A stretch of 64,000 nt of DNA from assembly GCF_900167455.1 (NCBI RefSeq), contig NZ_FUWJ01000003.1, positions 328,598-392,597 of the forward strand, given 5' to 3'. Position 1 is the stretch's first letter. Every line of letters starts with the position of its first letter. Shown here one piece after another: positions 8,070 to 15,961 of the stretch. The stretch comes from Enhydrobacter aerosaccus. GTDB taxonomy: Bacteria; Pseudomonadota; Alphaproteobacteria; Reyranellales; Reyranellaceae. Both the position numbers and the translations under genes were made by a program. The notes below the pieces were generated by a model. The model saw nothing but the letters and a program-made list of their open reading frames with translations, had not been told where the DNA came from and did not search any database.

Positions 8070-8513
8070 ATGCGACGAAAGAGTCTTTCGGCGGTGGCCT
8101 GTCCCATCGCGCGCACGCTCGACGTGATCGGCGACTGGTGGTCCCTGTTGATCGTGCGCGATGCCTTGCGCGGCATGAGCCGCTTCAGCGAGTTCCAGAA
8201 GAGCCTCGGCGTCTCCAGGAACATCCTGACCCAGCGCCTGCGCGTGCTCGTCGAGCAAGGCATCCTCGAACTGGCGCCGGCCGCCGACGGCAGCGCCTAC
8301 AGCGCCTACCGCCTGACAGCCAAGGGTCGAGGCCTGTTCGCGATCCTCGTCGCCCTCGGCCAATGGGGCCAGGACAACCTGCCCACTCCGGATGCCGGGC
8401 GCATGGCCATGGTCGACCGCAAGTCCGGACAGCCGATCCGCAAGTTGGAAATCCGCGCCAGCGACGGCCGCCTGCTCGGACCCGGCGAGACCATGGTCAC
8501 GCGGGTCGCCTAG
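8070..8513 (+). CDS. HxlR family winged-helix transcriptional regulator
   Basis: 147 residues. The N-terminus has the HxlR pattern: CPIARTLDVIGDWWSLLIVRD, then MSRFSEFQKSL and the recognition helix region VSRNILTQRLRVLVEQGIL. The conserved cysteine ahead of P-I-A-R is the residue that senses redox or electrophiles in some family members. The ATG at 8070 has an AGAGG at a normal distance and gives the usual HxlR start; the frame is open to 8013, but the extra residues do not look like the family. It is divergent from the MATE exporter and ahead of the decarboxylase operon by 113 bp, so it may control either. The ligand is unknown. Confidence 0.92.
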   Translation: MRRKSLSAVACPIARTLDVIGDWWSLLIVRDALRGMSRFSEFQKSLGVSRNILTQRLRVLVEQGILELAPAADGSAYSAYRLTAKGRGLFAILVALGQWGQDNLPTPDAGRMAMVDRKSGQPIRKLEIRASDGRLLGPGETMVTRVA

Positions 8514-8626
8514 CCGGCCACGGTCTCCCCGCGAAATGCAAGCTCGATTGCTCCCGCTTCGTACTGGTGCCTGCGCCTGACGACGCTAGACTGCCGCGCT
8601 CCGACGGCACACCAAGCACGGACTCC

Positions 8627-9142
8627 ATGAGCGATTGGCGCGACGACATTTTCGCGGTCCTTCAGGACCATGACATCAAACAAGTCTATCACGTTCCCGA
8701 TGCTGGCCATTCGCGCCTCATCGAGGCCTGCCAGAAATCGAACGCGATCCGGACCCTGGCTCTCACGACGGAAGAAGAGGGCGTCCCGCTTGCTGCCGGC
8801 GCGTGGCTGGGTGGGCAGCGCTCCGTCCTGCTGATGCAGAGCTCCGGCGTCGGCAACACCATCAACCTGATGGGACTCACCAAGACGCTGCGGTTCCCCT
8901 TTCTGACCCTGATCACCATGCGTGGCGACTATGGCGAGTTCAACTCCTGGCAATATCCGATGGGTCAGGGCACGCCCAAGGTGCTCGAGGCCATGGGCGT
9001 GCTGCTCTATTCGGTCGATAGCGCCGCCGAGGTGAAGGCGACGGTCGACGCAGCCGCCCGTTCGGCTTTTCACGGCGGTCAGGCCGTGGCCGTGCTGCTG
9101 CGCCAGAAGCTGATCGGCATCAAGACCTTCGGGAAGAAATGA
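8627..9142 (+). CDS. Thiamine-diphosphate decarboxylase, PYR-domain (alpha) subunit, ComD/phosphonopyruvate decarboxylase type
   Basis: 171 residues forming only the pyrimidine-binding half of a ThDP enzyme. The ligand loop with the catalytic glutamate is visible in TTEEEGVPLAAGAWLGG, followed by VLLMQSSGVGNTINLM. This order closely follows sulfopyruvate decarboxylase subunit alpha (ComD) and the N-terminal half of phosphonopyruvate decarboxylases. The second half of the enzyme is encoded by the next gene, one base downstream of this stop codon. The likely reaction is decarboxylation of a 2-oxo acid with an anionic group (sulfopyruvate or phosphonopyruvate) to the aldehyde. No pyruvate phosphomutase or phosphonate genes lie nearby, so the substrate is open. 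Confidence 0.85.
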   Translation: MSDWRDDIFAVLQDHDIKQVYHVPDAGHSRLIEACQKSNAIRTLALTTEEEGVPLAAGAWLGGQRSVLLMQSSGVGNTINLMGLTKTLRFPFLTLITMRGDYGEFNSWQYPMGQGTPKVLEAMGVLLYSVDSAAEVKATVDAAARSAFHGGQAVAVLLRQKLIGIKTFGKK

Positions 9143-9143
9143 C

Positions 9144-9758
9144 ATGAGCAAAGCCACGCTGCGCCGCCGCCCGCTCGTCAAGAAGCTCCTCGAGGGAGCC
9201 GACGACAATCTGCTCGTGATTGCCGGCCTCGGCTCGTCCAACTGGGACATCACCGAAGCTGGCGATCGGCCGCTCAACATGCCGCTATGGGGCGCGATGG
9301 GCGCCACCGTTTGCATGGGCCTTGGCCTCGCCCTCGCGCAGCCAACCAAGCGGGTCCTGGTGATTACCGGCGACGGCGACATGCTGATGGGCATGGGTTC
9401 GCTCGCCACGGTCGCCAGTCAGCAGCCGGACAATCTCGCCATCGTCGTGCTCGATAACGAGAAGTTCGGCGAGACCGGCAACCAGGCCACGCACACGTCG
9501 CCGCGCAACAACGGCCCGACTGAATCAGGCGCCGGCACCGATCTCAGCCTGATCGCCAAGGGCTGCGGCATCACCGACAGTTTGATTGTGCGTGACGAGG
9601 GCGAGGTGCTGCAGCTCGTCAAGGACGCGCGCAGCAAGAAGGGTCCCGTCTTCCGCCTCGTCAAGGTGATGGTGGAGAAGCTCGAGTTCGTGATGCCGCC
9701 GCAGGATGGCGCCCATCTCAAGGATCGCTTCAGGCAAGCGCTGTTTGGGAGACCGTAA
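9144..9758 (+). CDS. Thiamine-diphosphate decarboxylase, PP-domain (beta) subunit, ComE type
   Basis: 204 residues carrying the diphosphate- and Mg2+-binding half. The motif starts at GDGDMLMGMGSLATVA and ends in the LDNEKFGETGNQ region; the late GNQ is characteristic of sulfopyruvate decarboxylase subunit beta and phosphonopyruvate decarboxylases. It forms a heteromer with the product of the preceding gene. Its TAA stop shares one base with the start of the following amidase gene (TAATG), so the four genes from 8627 to 11870 are probably one transcript. The functional pairing is strongly supported; substrate specificity is not. Confidence 0.86.
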   Translation: MSKATLRRRPLVKKLLEGADDNLLVIAGLGSSNWDITEAGDRPLNMPLWGAMGATVCMGLGLALAQPTKRVLVITGDGDMLMGMGSLATVASQQPDNLAIVVLDNEKFGETGNQATHTSPRNNGPTESGAGTDLSLIAKGCGITDSLIVRDEGEVLQLVKDARSKKGPVFRLVKVMVEKLEFVMPPQDGAHLKDRFRQALFGRP

Positions 9759-10894
9759 TGAGTTATGCGCCATTTCCTCTGATCGATCTCACCGGCAGCC
9801 CGCGCGAGCGCGGCCGCCAGCATGGCCAGGCGGTCCCGGACCGCATCAAGCGCGGCATCGCCATGTATGCCGAGACCCTTCTCGCCAGCGGTGTCGCCTG
9901 GAAGGATCTCGAACGCCGGGCCGAGGCGCTGGTCCCGACGATCGACAAGTTCGATCCCGGCTATGTCGAGGAAATGCGTGGCATAGCCGAAGGCTCCGGC
10001 CAGCCCTTCGCCGGTATCGTGCTGATGAACGCGCGCACGGAACTGGTGGTGGCGGCGCGCAGGCAGCATATCGAAAAGCATTTTCCAGACGGCTGCACCG
10101 CGGCCCTGGCATTGCCGTCGGCGAGTGCCGACGGTGTCCTGCTGCACGGTCAAAACTGGGACTGGCGCGCCGACTGCGCCGAGACCGGTGTCGTGCTGCG
10201 CATCCGCCGCGATGACGGGCCCGATATCTTGACCTTCACCGAGGCCGGCGGCCTGGCGCGGTCCGGCCTCAACTCGGCCGGTATCGGCCTCACTGCGAAT
10301 GCCCTCGAATGCGACCGCGATTATCAGCGGGGCCTGGGCGTGCCGCTGCCGTTCATCCGCCGCAAGGTGTTGGAAAGCGCCTATTTGGCTGACGCCGTCC
10401 GCACGATCTTCGCTACGCCCAAGCTCGGATCCAACCACATGGCAGTCAGCCATTGCGGTGGCGAGGCGTTCGGCTTCGAGTGCGCACCGGACGAGACATT
10501 CTGGCTGGCGCCGGACGACGGGATCTACGTCCATGCCAATCACTGGATTTCCGAGCCCGCACGGGCAAAGGTGAAGGATACCGGCCTCGCCGAGACGCCG
10601 TGTTCCATCTATCGCGACCGTCGCGTTCGCGACCATCTGTCGCCGAAGCGCGGCAAGCTCACGCTCGAGGACTTCCGCGAGGCCTTCTTCGATGACTATG
10701 CGTCTCCCTGGTCGGTGTGCCGCCCGCCGCGGCCGAACAACCGTGGCGCCATCGTTGCCACCTCCGCCATGATCCTCATGCGTCCCGCCGAGGGACATCT
10801 CGAAGCCTGCCCCATGCCGGCGCTCAATCGCACCTTCACGACTTATGGCCTGACGCCCGATATCACCGCGCAACGCGCGGCAGCCGCGGAGTGA
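9758..10894 (+). CDS. C45 family peptidase / acyl-CoA:6-aminopenicillanate acyltransferase-like Ntn hydrolase
   Basis: 378 residues of the AAT (peptidase C45) family, whose members are activated by self-cleavage before a cysteine. The probable nucleophile is Cys113 in FPDGCTA, followed by the conserved GQNWDW stretch. The N-terminus [17 protein letters not shown] is also typical. Bacterial members cleave or transfer amide bonds; most have no known substrate. Here the gene is wedged between a split ThDP decarboxylase and cysK, so it could release an amino or sulfo compound from an amide that the other enzymes then process. That is inference. No signal peptide is seen, so it acts in the cytoplasm. 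Confidence 0.85.
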   Translation: MSYAPFPLIDLTGSPRERGRQHGQAVPDRIKRGIAMYAETLLASGVAWKDLERRAEALVPTIDKFDPGYVEEMRGIAEGSGQPFAGIVLMNARTELVVAARRQHIEKHFPDGCTAALALPSASADGVLLHGQNWDWRADCAETGVVLRIRRDDGPDILTFTEAGGLARSGLNSAGIGLTANALECDRDYQRGLGVPLPFIRRKVLESAYLADAVRTIFATPKLGSNHMAVSHCGGEAFGFECAPDETFWLAPDDGIYVHANHWISEPARAKVKDTGLAETPCSIYRDRRVRDHLSPKRGKLTLEDFREAFFDDYASPWSVCRPPRPNNRGAIVATSAMILMRPAEGHLEACPMPALNRTFTTYGLTPDITAQRAAAAE

Positions 10895-10898
10895 CGCA

Positions 10899-11870
10899 AT
10901 GACCGATACGACATCGACTTCCCCTTTCCGTGGTCGCATCTATGGCGACATCACCGAGACGATGGGGGCGACGCCGCTCGTCCGCCTCAATCGCCTGCCG
11001 AAGGAAGCGGGCGCTCGGGCCGAGATCCTGGCCAAGCTCGAATTCTTCAATCCGATGTCGTCGGTGAAGGATCGCATCGGTGTGGCGATGATCGACGCCG
11101 CCGAGAAGGCCGGGAAGCTAAAGCCCGGCGTCAGCACCATCGTCGAGCCGACCTCCGGCAATACCGGCATCGGCCTCGCCTTCGTGGCCGCGGCGCGCGG
11201 CTACAAGATCATCCTGACCATGCCCGAATCGATGTCGATCGAGCGGCGCAAGATGTTGCGCTTCCTGGGGGCGCGCCTCGAACTGACGCCGCGCGAGAAG
11301 GGCATGAAGGGCGCCATCGCCCGGGCCGAGGAGCTTCTGAAGGAAGTGCCCGACAGCTTCATGCCGCAGCAGTTCCAGAACCCGGCCAATCCAGAGGTGC
11401 ATGTCCGCACCACGGCCGAGGAGATCCTGCGCGACACCGGCGGCAAGATCGACATCTTCGTCGCCGGCGTCGGCACCGGCGGTACGGTCACCGGCGTCGG
11501 CAAGGTGCTGAAGGCCAAGGTTCCCTCGGCCAAGGTGATCGCAGTCGAACCTGAGGCCAGCCCGGTCCTGTCCGGCGGCCAGCACACGCCGCATCCCATC
11601 CAGGGAATCGGCGCCGGTTTCGTGCCGGACATTCTCGATCGCAAGGTGATCGACGAAGTCGTGAAAGTGTCCAACGACGCCGCCTTCAAGACCGCCCGCG
11701 GAATGGCCGCTCAGGAAGGAATTCCGATCGGCATTTCCGGTGGCGCGGCGGTAGCGGCCGCGCTGCAGGTCGGCGCGCGGCCGGAGAATGCCGGCAAGCG
11801 TATCGTCGTCATCGTGCCGGACTTCGCCGAGCGCTATCTGTCGACGCCGTTGTTCGAAGGGCTGGACTGA
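10899..11870 (+). CDS. cysK: Cysteine synthase A (O-acetylserine sulfhydrylase)
   Basis: 323 residues, PLP-dependent fold-type II enzyme. The Schiff-base lysine is Lys57 in NPMSSVKDR, the substrate loop is PTSGNTG near residue 90, the phosphate-binding glycine loop is [10 protein letters not shown], and the [15 protein letters not shown] segment matches O-acetylserine sulfhydrylases. It normally makes L-cysteine from O-acetylserine and sulfide. It lies 4 bp after the amidase gene and closes the operon with the ComDE-like subunits. In some archaea a related PLP enzyme makes cysteate for the sulfopyruvate route, so a side role in sulfonate chemistry is conceivable, but the sequence itself looks like ordinary CysK. 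The sulfate assimilation operon at 58-64 kb would supply sulfide. Confidence 0.9.
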   Translation: MTDTTSTSPFRGRIYGDITETMGATPLVRLNRLPKEAGARAEILAKLEFFNPMSSVKDRIGVAMIDAAEKAGKLKPGVSTIVEPTSGNTGIGLAFVAAARGYKIILTMPESMSIERRKMLRFLGARLELTPREKGMKGAIARAEELLKEVPDSFMPQQFQNPANPEVHVRTTAEEILRDTGGKIDIFVAGVGTGGTVTGVGKVLKAKVPSAKVIAVEPEASPVLSGGQHTPHPIQGIGAGFVPDILDRKVIDEVVKVSNDAAFKTARGMAAQEGIPIGISGGAAVAAALQVGARPENAGKRIVVIVPDFAERYLSTPLFEGLD

Positions 11871-11897
11871 CGAAAGCGCGATTACGCGGAAGACCCG

Positions 11898-12686
11898 TCA
11901 GCCTGGATACCAGGCAGGCTTGCGCTTCTCCTTGAAGCTCGCCAGCCCTTCGGTGGCTTCGGCGAGTTGGCGCGTGCGGGCATGCTCCTGGATCAGGTCC
12001 CGCATCTCGCCGTCGTCGACGAAGGCATCGGCCGAAGCCAGGGTGCGGAGCTTGGTTGCCGTGGTGGCGGCTGGCGCATTCATCAGGATCGCATCGACGA
12101 TCTTGTCGCCGGTGCCCCGCAGGGCGTCGGCTGGACAGACCTCGTGCACGAAGCCGATCCGCCGCGCATCCGCAGCGCCGAAACGCTCGCCCGTCAGGGC
12201 GTAGCGGCGCACCTGCCGGACGCCCATGGCGCGGCAGAGCTGAGGCAGGATGATGCCCGCCATCAACCCCCAGCGGGTCTCGCTGATGGAGAAGATCGCG
12301 TCTTCGCTGGCGACGACGATGTCGCAGGCGGCCGCAATGCCGGTGCCACCGCCGAAGCATCCACCCTGGATCAGCGCCACGGTCGGCACCGGACAGGTAT
12401 CGAGCCGGCGGATCGCCTCCGCCGTGAGGCGGCTCACCTCGTCGTTCTCGCGCGGCGTCTGCTTGGCGACGGTATTGATCCAGGCGAGATCGGCACCCGC
12501 CTGGAAATGCTTGCCATTGCCGGTGACGACGACGACGCGCAGCGTCGGCTCCTGCGCCAGGGCATCCATCGCGGCATGCAGGCCGGCGATCATGTCGCCG
12601 TTATAGGCATTGTTCACTGCAGGACGGTTGAGCGTGACGGTGGCCACGCCGCGACCATCGACCTTCCAGAGCACCGTATCGTTCAC
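11898..12686 (-). CDS. Enoyl-CoA hydratase/isomerase family protein
   Basis: 262 residues of the crotonase family. Oxyanion-hole segments are seen at GNGKHFQAGADLAW and GGCFGGGTGIAAACDI, and SETRWGLMAGI follows as in methylglutaconyl- and carboxygeranoyl-CoA hydratases. The C-terminus has the usual SFKEKRKPAW. I chose GTG at 12686 because GGGAG lies upstream and the protein then begins directly with the fold; the open frame beyond it only shadows the neighbouring gene. The start is one base past the stop of the NTF2-like gene, so the two are coupled. The exact acyl-CoA substrate cannot be told. Confidence 0.88.
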   Translation of the reverse strand: MNDTVLWKVDGRGVATVTLNRPAVNNAYNGDMIAGLHAAMDALAQEPTLRVVVVTGNGKHFQAGADLAWINTVAKQTPRENDEVSRLTAEAIRRLDTCPVPTVALIQGGCFGGGTGIAAACDIVVASEDAIFSISETRWGLMAGIILPQLCRAMGVRQVRRYALTGERFGAADARRIGFVHEVCPADALRGTGDKIVDAILMNAPAATTATKLRTLASADAFVDDGEMRDLIQEHARTRQLAEATEGLASFKEKRKPAWYPG

Positions 12687-12687
12687 G

Positions 12688-13056
12688 TCAGTCTCCCTTG
12701 AGATAGCTGTCCTTGAGCGCGATCTTCCCGTCGCGCAGTTCGTAGAGGTCGATGCCGTAGCGATCGAAGGCCTGGCCCTGGGCGTCGATGCCGGTGACGC
12801 GGAACGTCCCGAACAGCTTGTCTCCGGCGCGATGAATGCGCGCCTCGGAATAGCGGGCCTCGCGATGGGCCTGGCTCTTGTCGGCGAAATGGCGCCGCAG
12901 GTCATCCTTGCCTTTCAGAACCCGGCCCGACGGCTGAGTGCCGGAGGCCAGGCGCCATTCGAAATCGTCGGTCACGCAGGCAGCGATCTCCTCGACATCC
13001 GCCTTGTTGAAGGCCTTGCCGAAGCGGCGGAACAGATCATCGATGGCATCTGCCAT
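12688..13056 (-). CDS. NTF2-like (SnoaL-type) small protein
   Basis: 122 residues with the alpha+beta cone pattern of nuclear transport factor 2-like proteins. The N-terminal helix is DLFRRFGKAFNKADVEEIAACVTDDFEW, then come GKDDLRRHF and the C-terminal strand YGIDLYELRDGKIALKDSY. Members act as isomerases, hydratases or simple ligand binders, often beside beta-oxidation genes. It is immediately upstream of, and coupled to, the enoyl-CoA hydratase gene. An AGGAG ribosome site precedes the ATG. No catalytic role can be assigned. Confidence 0.82.
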   Translation of the reverse strand: MADAIDDLFRRFGKAFNKADVEEIAACVTDDFEWRLASGTQPSGRVLKGKDDLRRHFADKSQAHREARYSEARIHRAGDKLFGTFRVTGIDAQGQAFDRYGIDLYELRDGKIALKDSYLKGD

Positions 13057-13367
13057 GGGTATCTCCTCGTTGTTGGCCGGGATGTCACACGGGGATCGTC
13101 GGGCTCGGCAAGCGCAAGAGCCGGCGGCAACACCATCGATCGAGAAGCAGCGTCACGGCACGAGTTTCCCCAATTCCTCGCGCCACCGTAGCGCTCCATG
13201 ACCAGGTGATCACCCCTTGCGTTTCGCAGGGTGCTCAGGCCGTCGCCATCAGGTTCGATCGCCGCGAGTGAGACGCGCTTGTGCTGCCGGAGCATCGGCT
13301 CGATTGACTTTCCTCCTTCCGCCCCGCCTGATGCGAGCAACAAATCGATAAAGCATCGGGAGGAAGC
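13057..13367. promoter_or_regulatory. Divergent intergenic region (NTF2-like / LLM oxidoreductase)
   Basis: This 311-bp gap separates two divergent transcripts and must carry both promoters. On the plus strand TTGACT at 13304-13309 is a possible -35 element, but the -10 match that follows is weak. A strong ribosome site, GGGAGGAAGC, lies just before 13368. An open frame crosses the region on the minus strand, but it has no start or family support, so no gene is called. Confidence 0.4.
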
Positions 13368-14363
13368 ATGAAGCTCGGCGTGCTTCAGTTCTTCAGCTGG
13401 CCCGGTCGGCATGGGCCACTCGAGGACGTCTATGCCCGCGCGCTCGAGCGCATCGAGATCATGGACCGCGGCGGCTTCGATGCGGTGTGGCTGGCCGAGC
13501 ATCACTTCACGACTTTCAGCGTCTGTCCGTCGGTGCATATGCTGGGCGTGCTGGCGGCGGCGCGGACGACGCGCCTGCGGATCGGGACCGCCGTGTCGCT
13601 TGCTGCGCTCTATCATCCCCTGCGGCTCGCCGAGGAGGTGGCACTGCTCGATGTGCTGTCCGGCGGCCGCGTGAACTGGGGTGCGGGCCGAGGTTTCGCT
13701 CATTCGGAATTCGCGGCGTTCGGCGTGCCGCCGGAAGAAAGCGGAGAGCGCTTTCGCGAGGCCGTCGAGATCGTGCTGGCGGCGTGGCGTGACGACCGGC
13801 TGACCTACCACGGGCGGCACTTCTCGTTCGACGAAGTCGAGGTGCTGCCCAAGCCGTTGCAACGACCGCATCCGCCGGTGTGGATGGCGGCAACGTCGGA
13901 AGAGGCGATCGCGTGGGCAGCGGGCCGCGGCTTCTCCATCCTGATGGATCCGCACGCCTCGATCGAGGAACTCGGCCGCAAGCGTCGCCTGTATGCCGAC
14001 AAGCTCACCGAAGCCGGCTTCTCCGAGAAGGATCGCGACATCCCGATGGCGCGCCTGCTGGCGCTGGCCGCGACAGAGGCGGAAGCGGCGGCGATTGCCC
14101 GGCGTGGCGCGCAGTGGCTGCTCGATGCCTACGCCGGTCCTCAGCATACCCATCGCAAGTCGATGCAGGTCCGGCGAAACTACGACGGCCGGGACCCCGT
14201 CGATTACTACGTCGACAACGTGATCCTGCACGGCACGCCCGAGGCGGTCGTCGACAAGGTCGCGCGATTGAAGGAAGAGATCGGCCTCACCTACCTGATC
14301 TGCGCGCCCCTCAGCCGCGAGAGTTTCCGCCTGCTGGCGGACCAGGTGGCTCCCCGCCTGTGA
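13368..14363 (+). CDS. LLM class flavin-dependent oxidoreductase
   Basis: 331 residues with the luciferase-like TIM barrel. Signs are the N-terminal MKLGVLQFFSW strand, EIMDRGGFDAVWLAEHHF, the RLRIGTAVSLAALYHPLRLAEEVALLD core, and GGRVNWGAGRGF. Such enzymes use FMNH2 supplied by a partner or F420 to oxidise or desulfonate small substrates. The AEHHF motif is typical of bacterial luciferase-like monooxygenases of the alkanal group. The last four bases overlap the GTG of the lipid kinase gene as GTGA, so the two are cotranslated. The substrate is unknown. Confidence 0.9.
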   Translation: MKLGVLQFFSWPGRHGPLEDVYARALERIEIMDRGGFDAVWLAEHHFTTFSVCPSVHMLGVLAAARTTRLRIGTAVSLAALYHPLRLAEEVALLDVLSGGRVNWGAGRGFAHSEFAAFGVPPEESGERFREAVEIVLAAWRDDRLTYHGRHFSFDEVEVLPKPLQRPHPPVWMAATSEEAIAWAAGRGFSILMDPHASIEELGRKRRLYADKLTEAGFSEKDRDIPMARLLALAATEAEAAAIARRGAQWLLDAYAGPQHTHRKSMQVRRNYDGRDPVDYYVDNVILHGTPEAVVDKVARLKEEIGLTYLICAPLSRESFRLLADQVAPRL

Positions 14364-15301
14364 CGGACCCGCGTTCCACAGTCATCGTCAATCCCGCCGC
14401 CAACAAGGGCGGCGCCGGCCGTCGTTGGCCGGCGATCTGCGCCAGGCTGGCCGCGCGCCTTGGCGACTTCGAACCGTGCTTCACCACGGCCCCGGGCCAC
14501 GCCACTGATCTGGCGCGCCAGGCCCTTTTGTCGGGCAGCCGAAGGTTCGTCGCGGTGGGTGGCGATGGCACCGTCAACGAAGTGCTGAACGGCCTGCTCG
14601 ACAGGTCTGGCCGGCTGATCGAACCGGACGCGGTGATCTGCCCGATCCCTGCCGGTACGGCCAACGAACTCAATCGAGCGCTTGGCCATCTCCCAGACGC
14701 CGACCGCGCCTATGACGCCGCGGCGGGGACAGGCAGCAAAGCCATCGATCTGCTGCGCATCCGCTGTTCCGGTCTCGACGGTCGGCCTATCGAGCGCTTC
14801 GGCTATCTGATGGTGTCCCTGGGCGCCGCCGCGGCGATCAGTCATCGCACGTCGCAATCGCGTTGGATCAAGAAGTTGGGACCCGCTGCGTACCTTCTGA
14901 TGACGCCGGTTGTGACATTGGGATACCGCAACCATTCCGTGCTTGTCGCCATCGATGGCGTGCCGCAAGGGCCGAGACGACTCTTCACCGCGATCGTGGC
15001 GAATACGGAGAATGGCGGTGGCGGCATGAAACTCATGCCAGGCGCACTCTTCGATGATGGTGTGCTCGACCTCGTCGAGATGGGCGACATCTCCCGCGCC
15101 GGCATGCTTACGGCGATCATGCCTAAGCTCCATCGCGGCACACATATTCATCACTCCAAGGTGAGAGTGACGCGCGGACGATCATTCCGCTTCGAGGCCG
15201 ATGTGGATATTCTCGTCGATGTCGACGGTGAGACGGTTGGTCGTCTGCCTCTCGAAGTCACCGTGTTGCCGCTCGCTTTCTCTGTCGGGGCGGCCACTTA
15301 G
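14360..15301 (+). CDS. Diacylglycerol/lipid kinase family protein
   Basis: 313 residues from a GTG start overlapping the upstream stop. The N-terminal catalytic domain of the DAGK/YegS/sphingosine kinase family is clear: VNPAANKGGAGRRW, the ATP-binding VAVGGDGTVNEVLNG, and IPAGTANELNRAL. The C-terminal half is the beta-rich domain with DGVLDLVEMG and VDVDGE. Members phosphorylate membrane lipids at the cytoplasmic face; the specific lipid here is not known. Frame continuity upstream is a shadow of the LLM gene. A GCCGGC-7-GCCGGC hairpin at 15312-15330 follows the stop and may end transcription. Confidence 0.9.
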   Translation: MTDPRSTVIVNPAANKGGAGRRWPAICARLAARLGDFEPCFTTAPGHATDLARQALLSGSRRFVAVGGDGTVNEVLNGLLDRSGRLIEPDAVICPIPAGTANELNRALGHLPDADRAYDAAAGTGSKAIDLLRIRCSGLDGRPIERFGYLMVSLGAAAAISHRTSQSRWIKKLGPAAYLLMTPVVTLGYRNHSVLVAIDGVPQGPRRLFTAIVANTENGGGGMKLMPGALFDDGVLDLVEMGDISRAGMLTAIMPKLHRGTHIHHSKVRVTRGRSFRFEADVDILVDVDGETVGRLPLEVTVLPLAFSVGAAT

Positions 15302-15311
15302 CGCAAACTTT

Positions 15312-15330
15312 GCCGGCCGTGAGTGCCGGC
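15312..15330 (+). terminator. Possible hairpin terminator after the lipid kinase gene
   Basis: Perfect 6-bp stem GCCGGC (15312-15317) and GCCGGC (15325-15330) with a 7-base loop, 11 bases after the stop codon. No T-run follows, so it may work only weakly or with Rho. Confidence 0.35.
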
Positions 15331-15463
15331 GCCATTCGATCCCATCAAAAGCAGAAGGAACACGGCGTGCTTCTTGCGTGTTTCTATTTGGGGCGAATGC
15401 AGTCTTGAAGAGGAGGGCAGGCGCCCCACTTGTGAGTTGAGTCTTACTCTAGAGGAGGTCGAT

Positions 15464-15853
15464 ATGTGTGATTACTCACTCGAAGCGTATCAGTCACGAC
15501 CTGCCGAAGCTGGTGAGAAACTCACCCTTGAGCGCTTTGCCAGTGGCTCAATGGGATTTACCTCGGGACAGACCTGCGACTTGGCCGTGTGCGTGGCGGC
15601 CGATAGCAAGTTGCGCCTGGAAGGTATCGGCGAGACGGTGCAGAAGGCCTATGGCGTCGGCCCCGTCGAGGATGTCGTGATGACGCGTCTGGAAACCGGC
15701 CCGCACAAGGATGCGGTAAGGTTTTCCAATGGAATCGAAGTGTCGCTGCAACGTCTCGATCGCGGTCTGACAGCGGTGATGCTCCCCTCCACGCGGAATC
15801 TTATCGACGTCACCGAGATCGCTGCTCCGGTTGCGGAGCCTGAGTACGCCTAA
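15464..15853 (+). CDS. Conserved-looking hypothetical protein, MCDYSLE N-terminus
   Basis: 129 residues, soluble, with no signal peptide or membrane segment. The start is certain: a near-perfect AGAGGAGGT ribosome site lies six bases before the ATG. The protein begins MCDYSLEAYQSRPA and has cysteines at 2, in GQTCDL and in AVCVAA. I have the impression of similar MCDYSL proteins in other alphaproteobacteria but cannot assign a function. It is preceded by a 160-bp leader and followed by a hairpin terminator, so it is probably a single-gene transcript. The very strong ribosome site suggests abundant expression. Confidence 0.7.
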   Translation: MCDYSLEAYQSRPAEAGEKLTLERFASGSMGFTSGQTCDLAVCVAADSKLRLEGIGETVQKAYGVGPVEDVVMTRLETGPHKDAVRFSNGIEVSLQRLDRGLTAVMLPSTRNLIDVTEIAAPVAEPEYA

Positions 15854-15914
15854 CAACAAAGTCGCGTGTTAGGCGGTTGGCGCTGGGCCTTCCAGGCCAA
15901 GCGCAATCTGGGGC

Positions 15915-15936
15915 CCGCCCGGCATATTCCGGGCGG
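15915..15936. terminator. Bidirectional hairpin between the MCDYSLE gene and purH
   Basis: Perfect 8-bp stem CCGCCCGG (15915-15922) and CCGGGCGG (15929-15936) with loop CATATT. It lies 61 bases after one stop and 25 bases from the convergent purH stop, so it can serve both strands. A second, imperfect GC-rich hairpin lies just upstream around 15880-15906. Confidence 0.6.
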
Positions 15937-15961
15937 ATGAGGGGAATGTGTGTGGATCGGC

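Noticed and set aside
12972..14231. Minus-strand frame of 419 codons crossing the NTF2-like and LLM genes and the gap between
   Set aside because: Overlaps two well-supported genes; the part in the gap (13198-13367) reads smoothly but has no start, ribosome site or family, so a relic gene is not supported.
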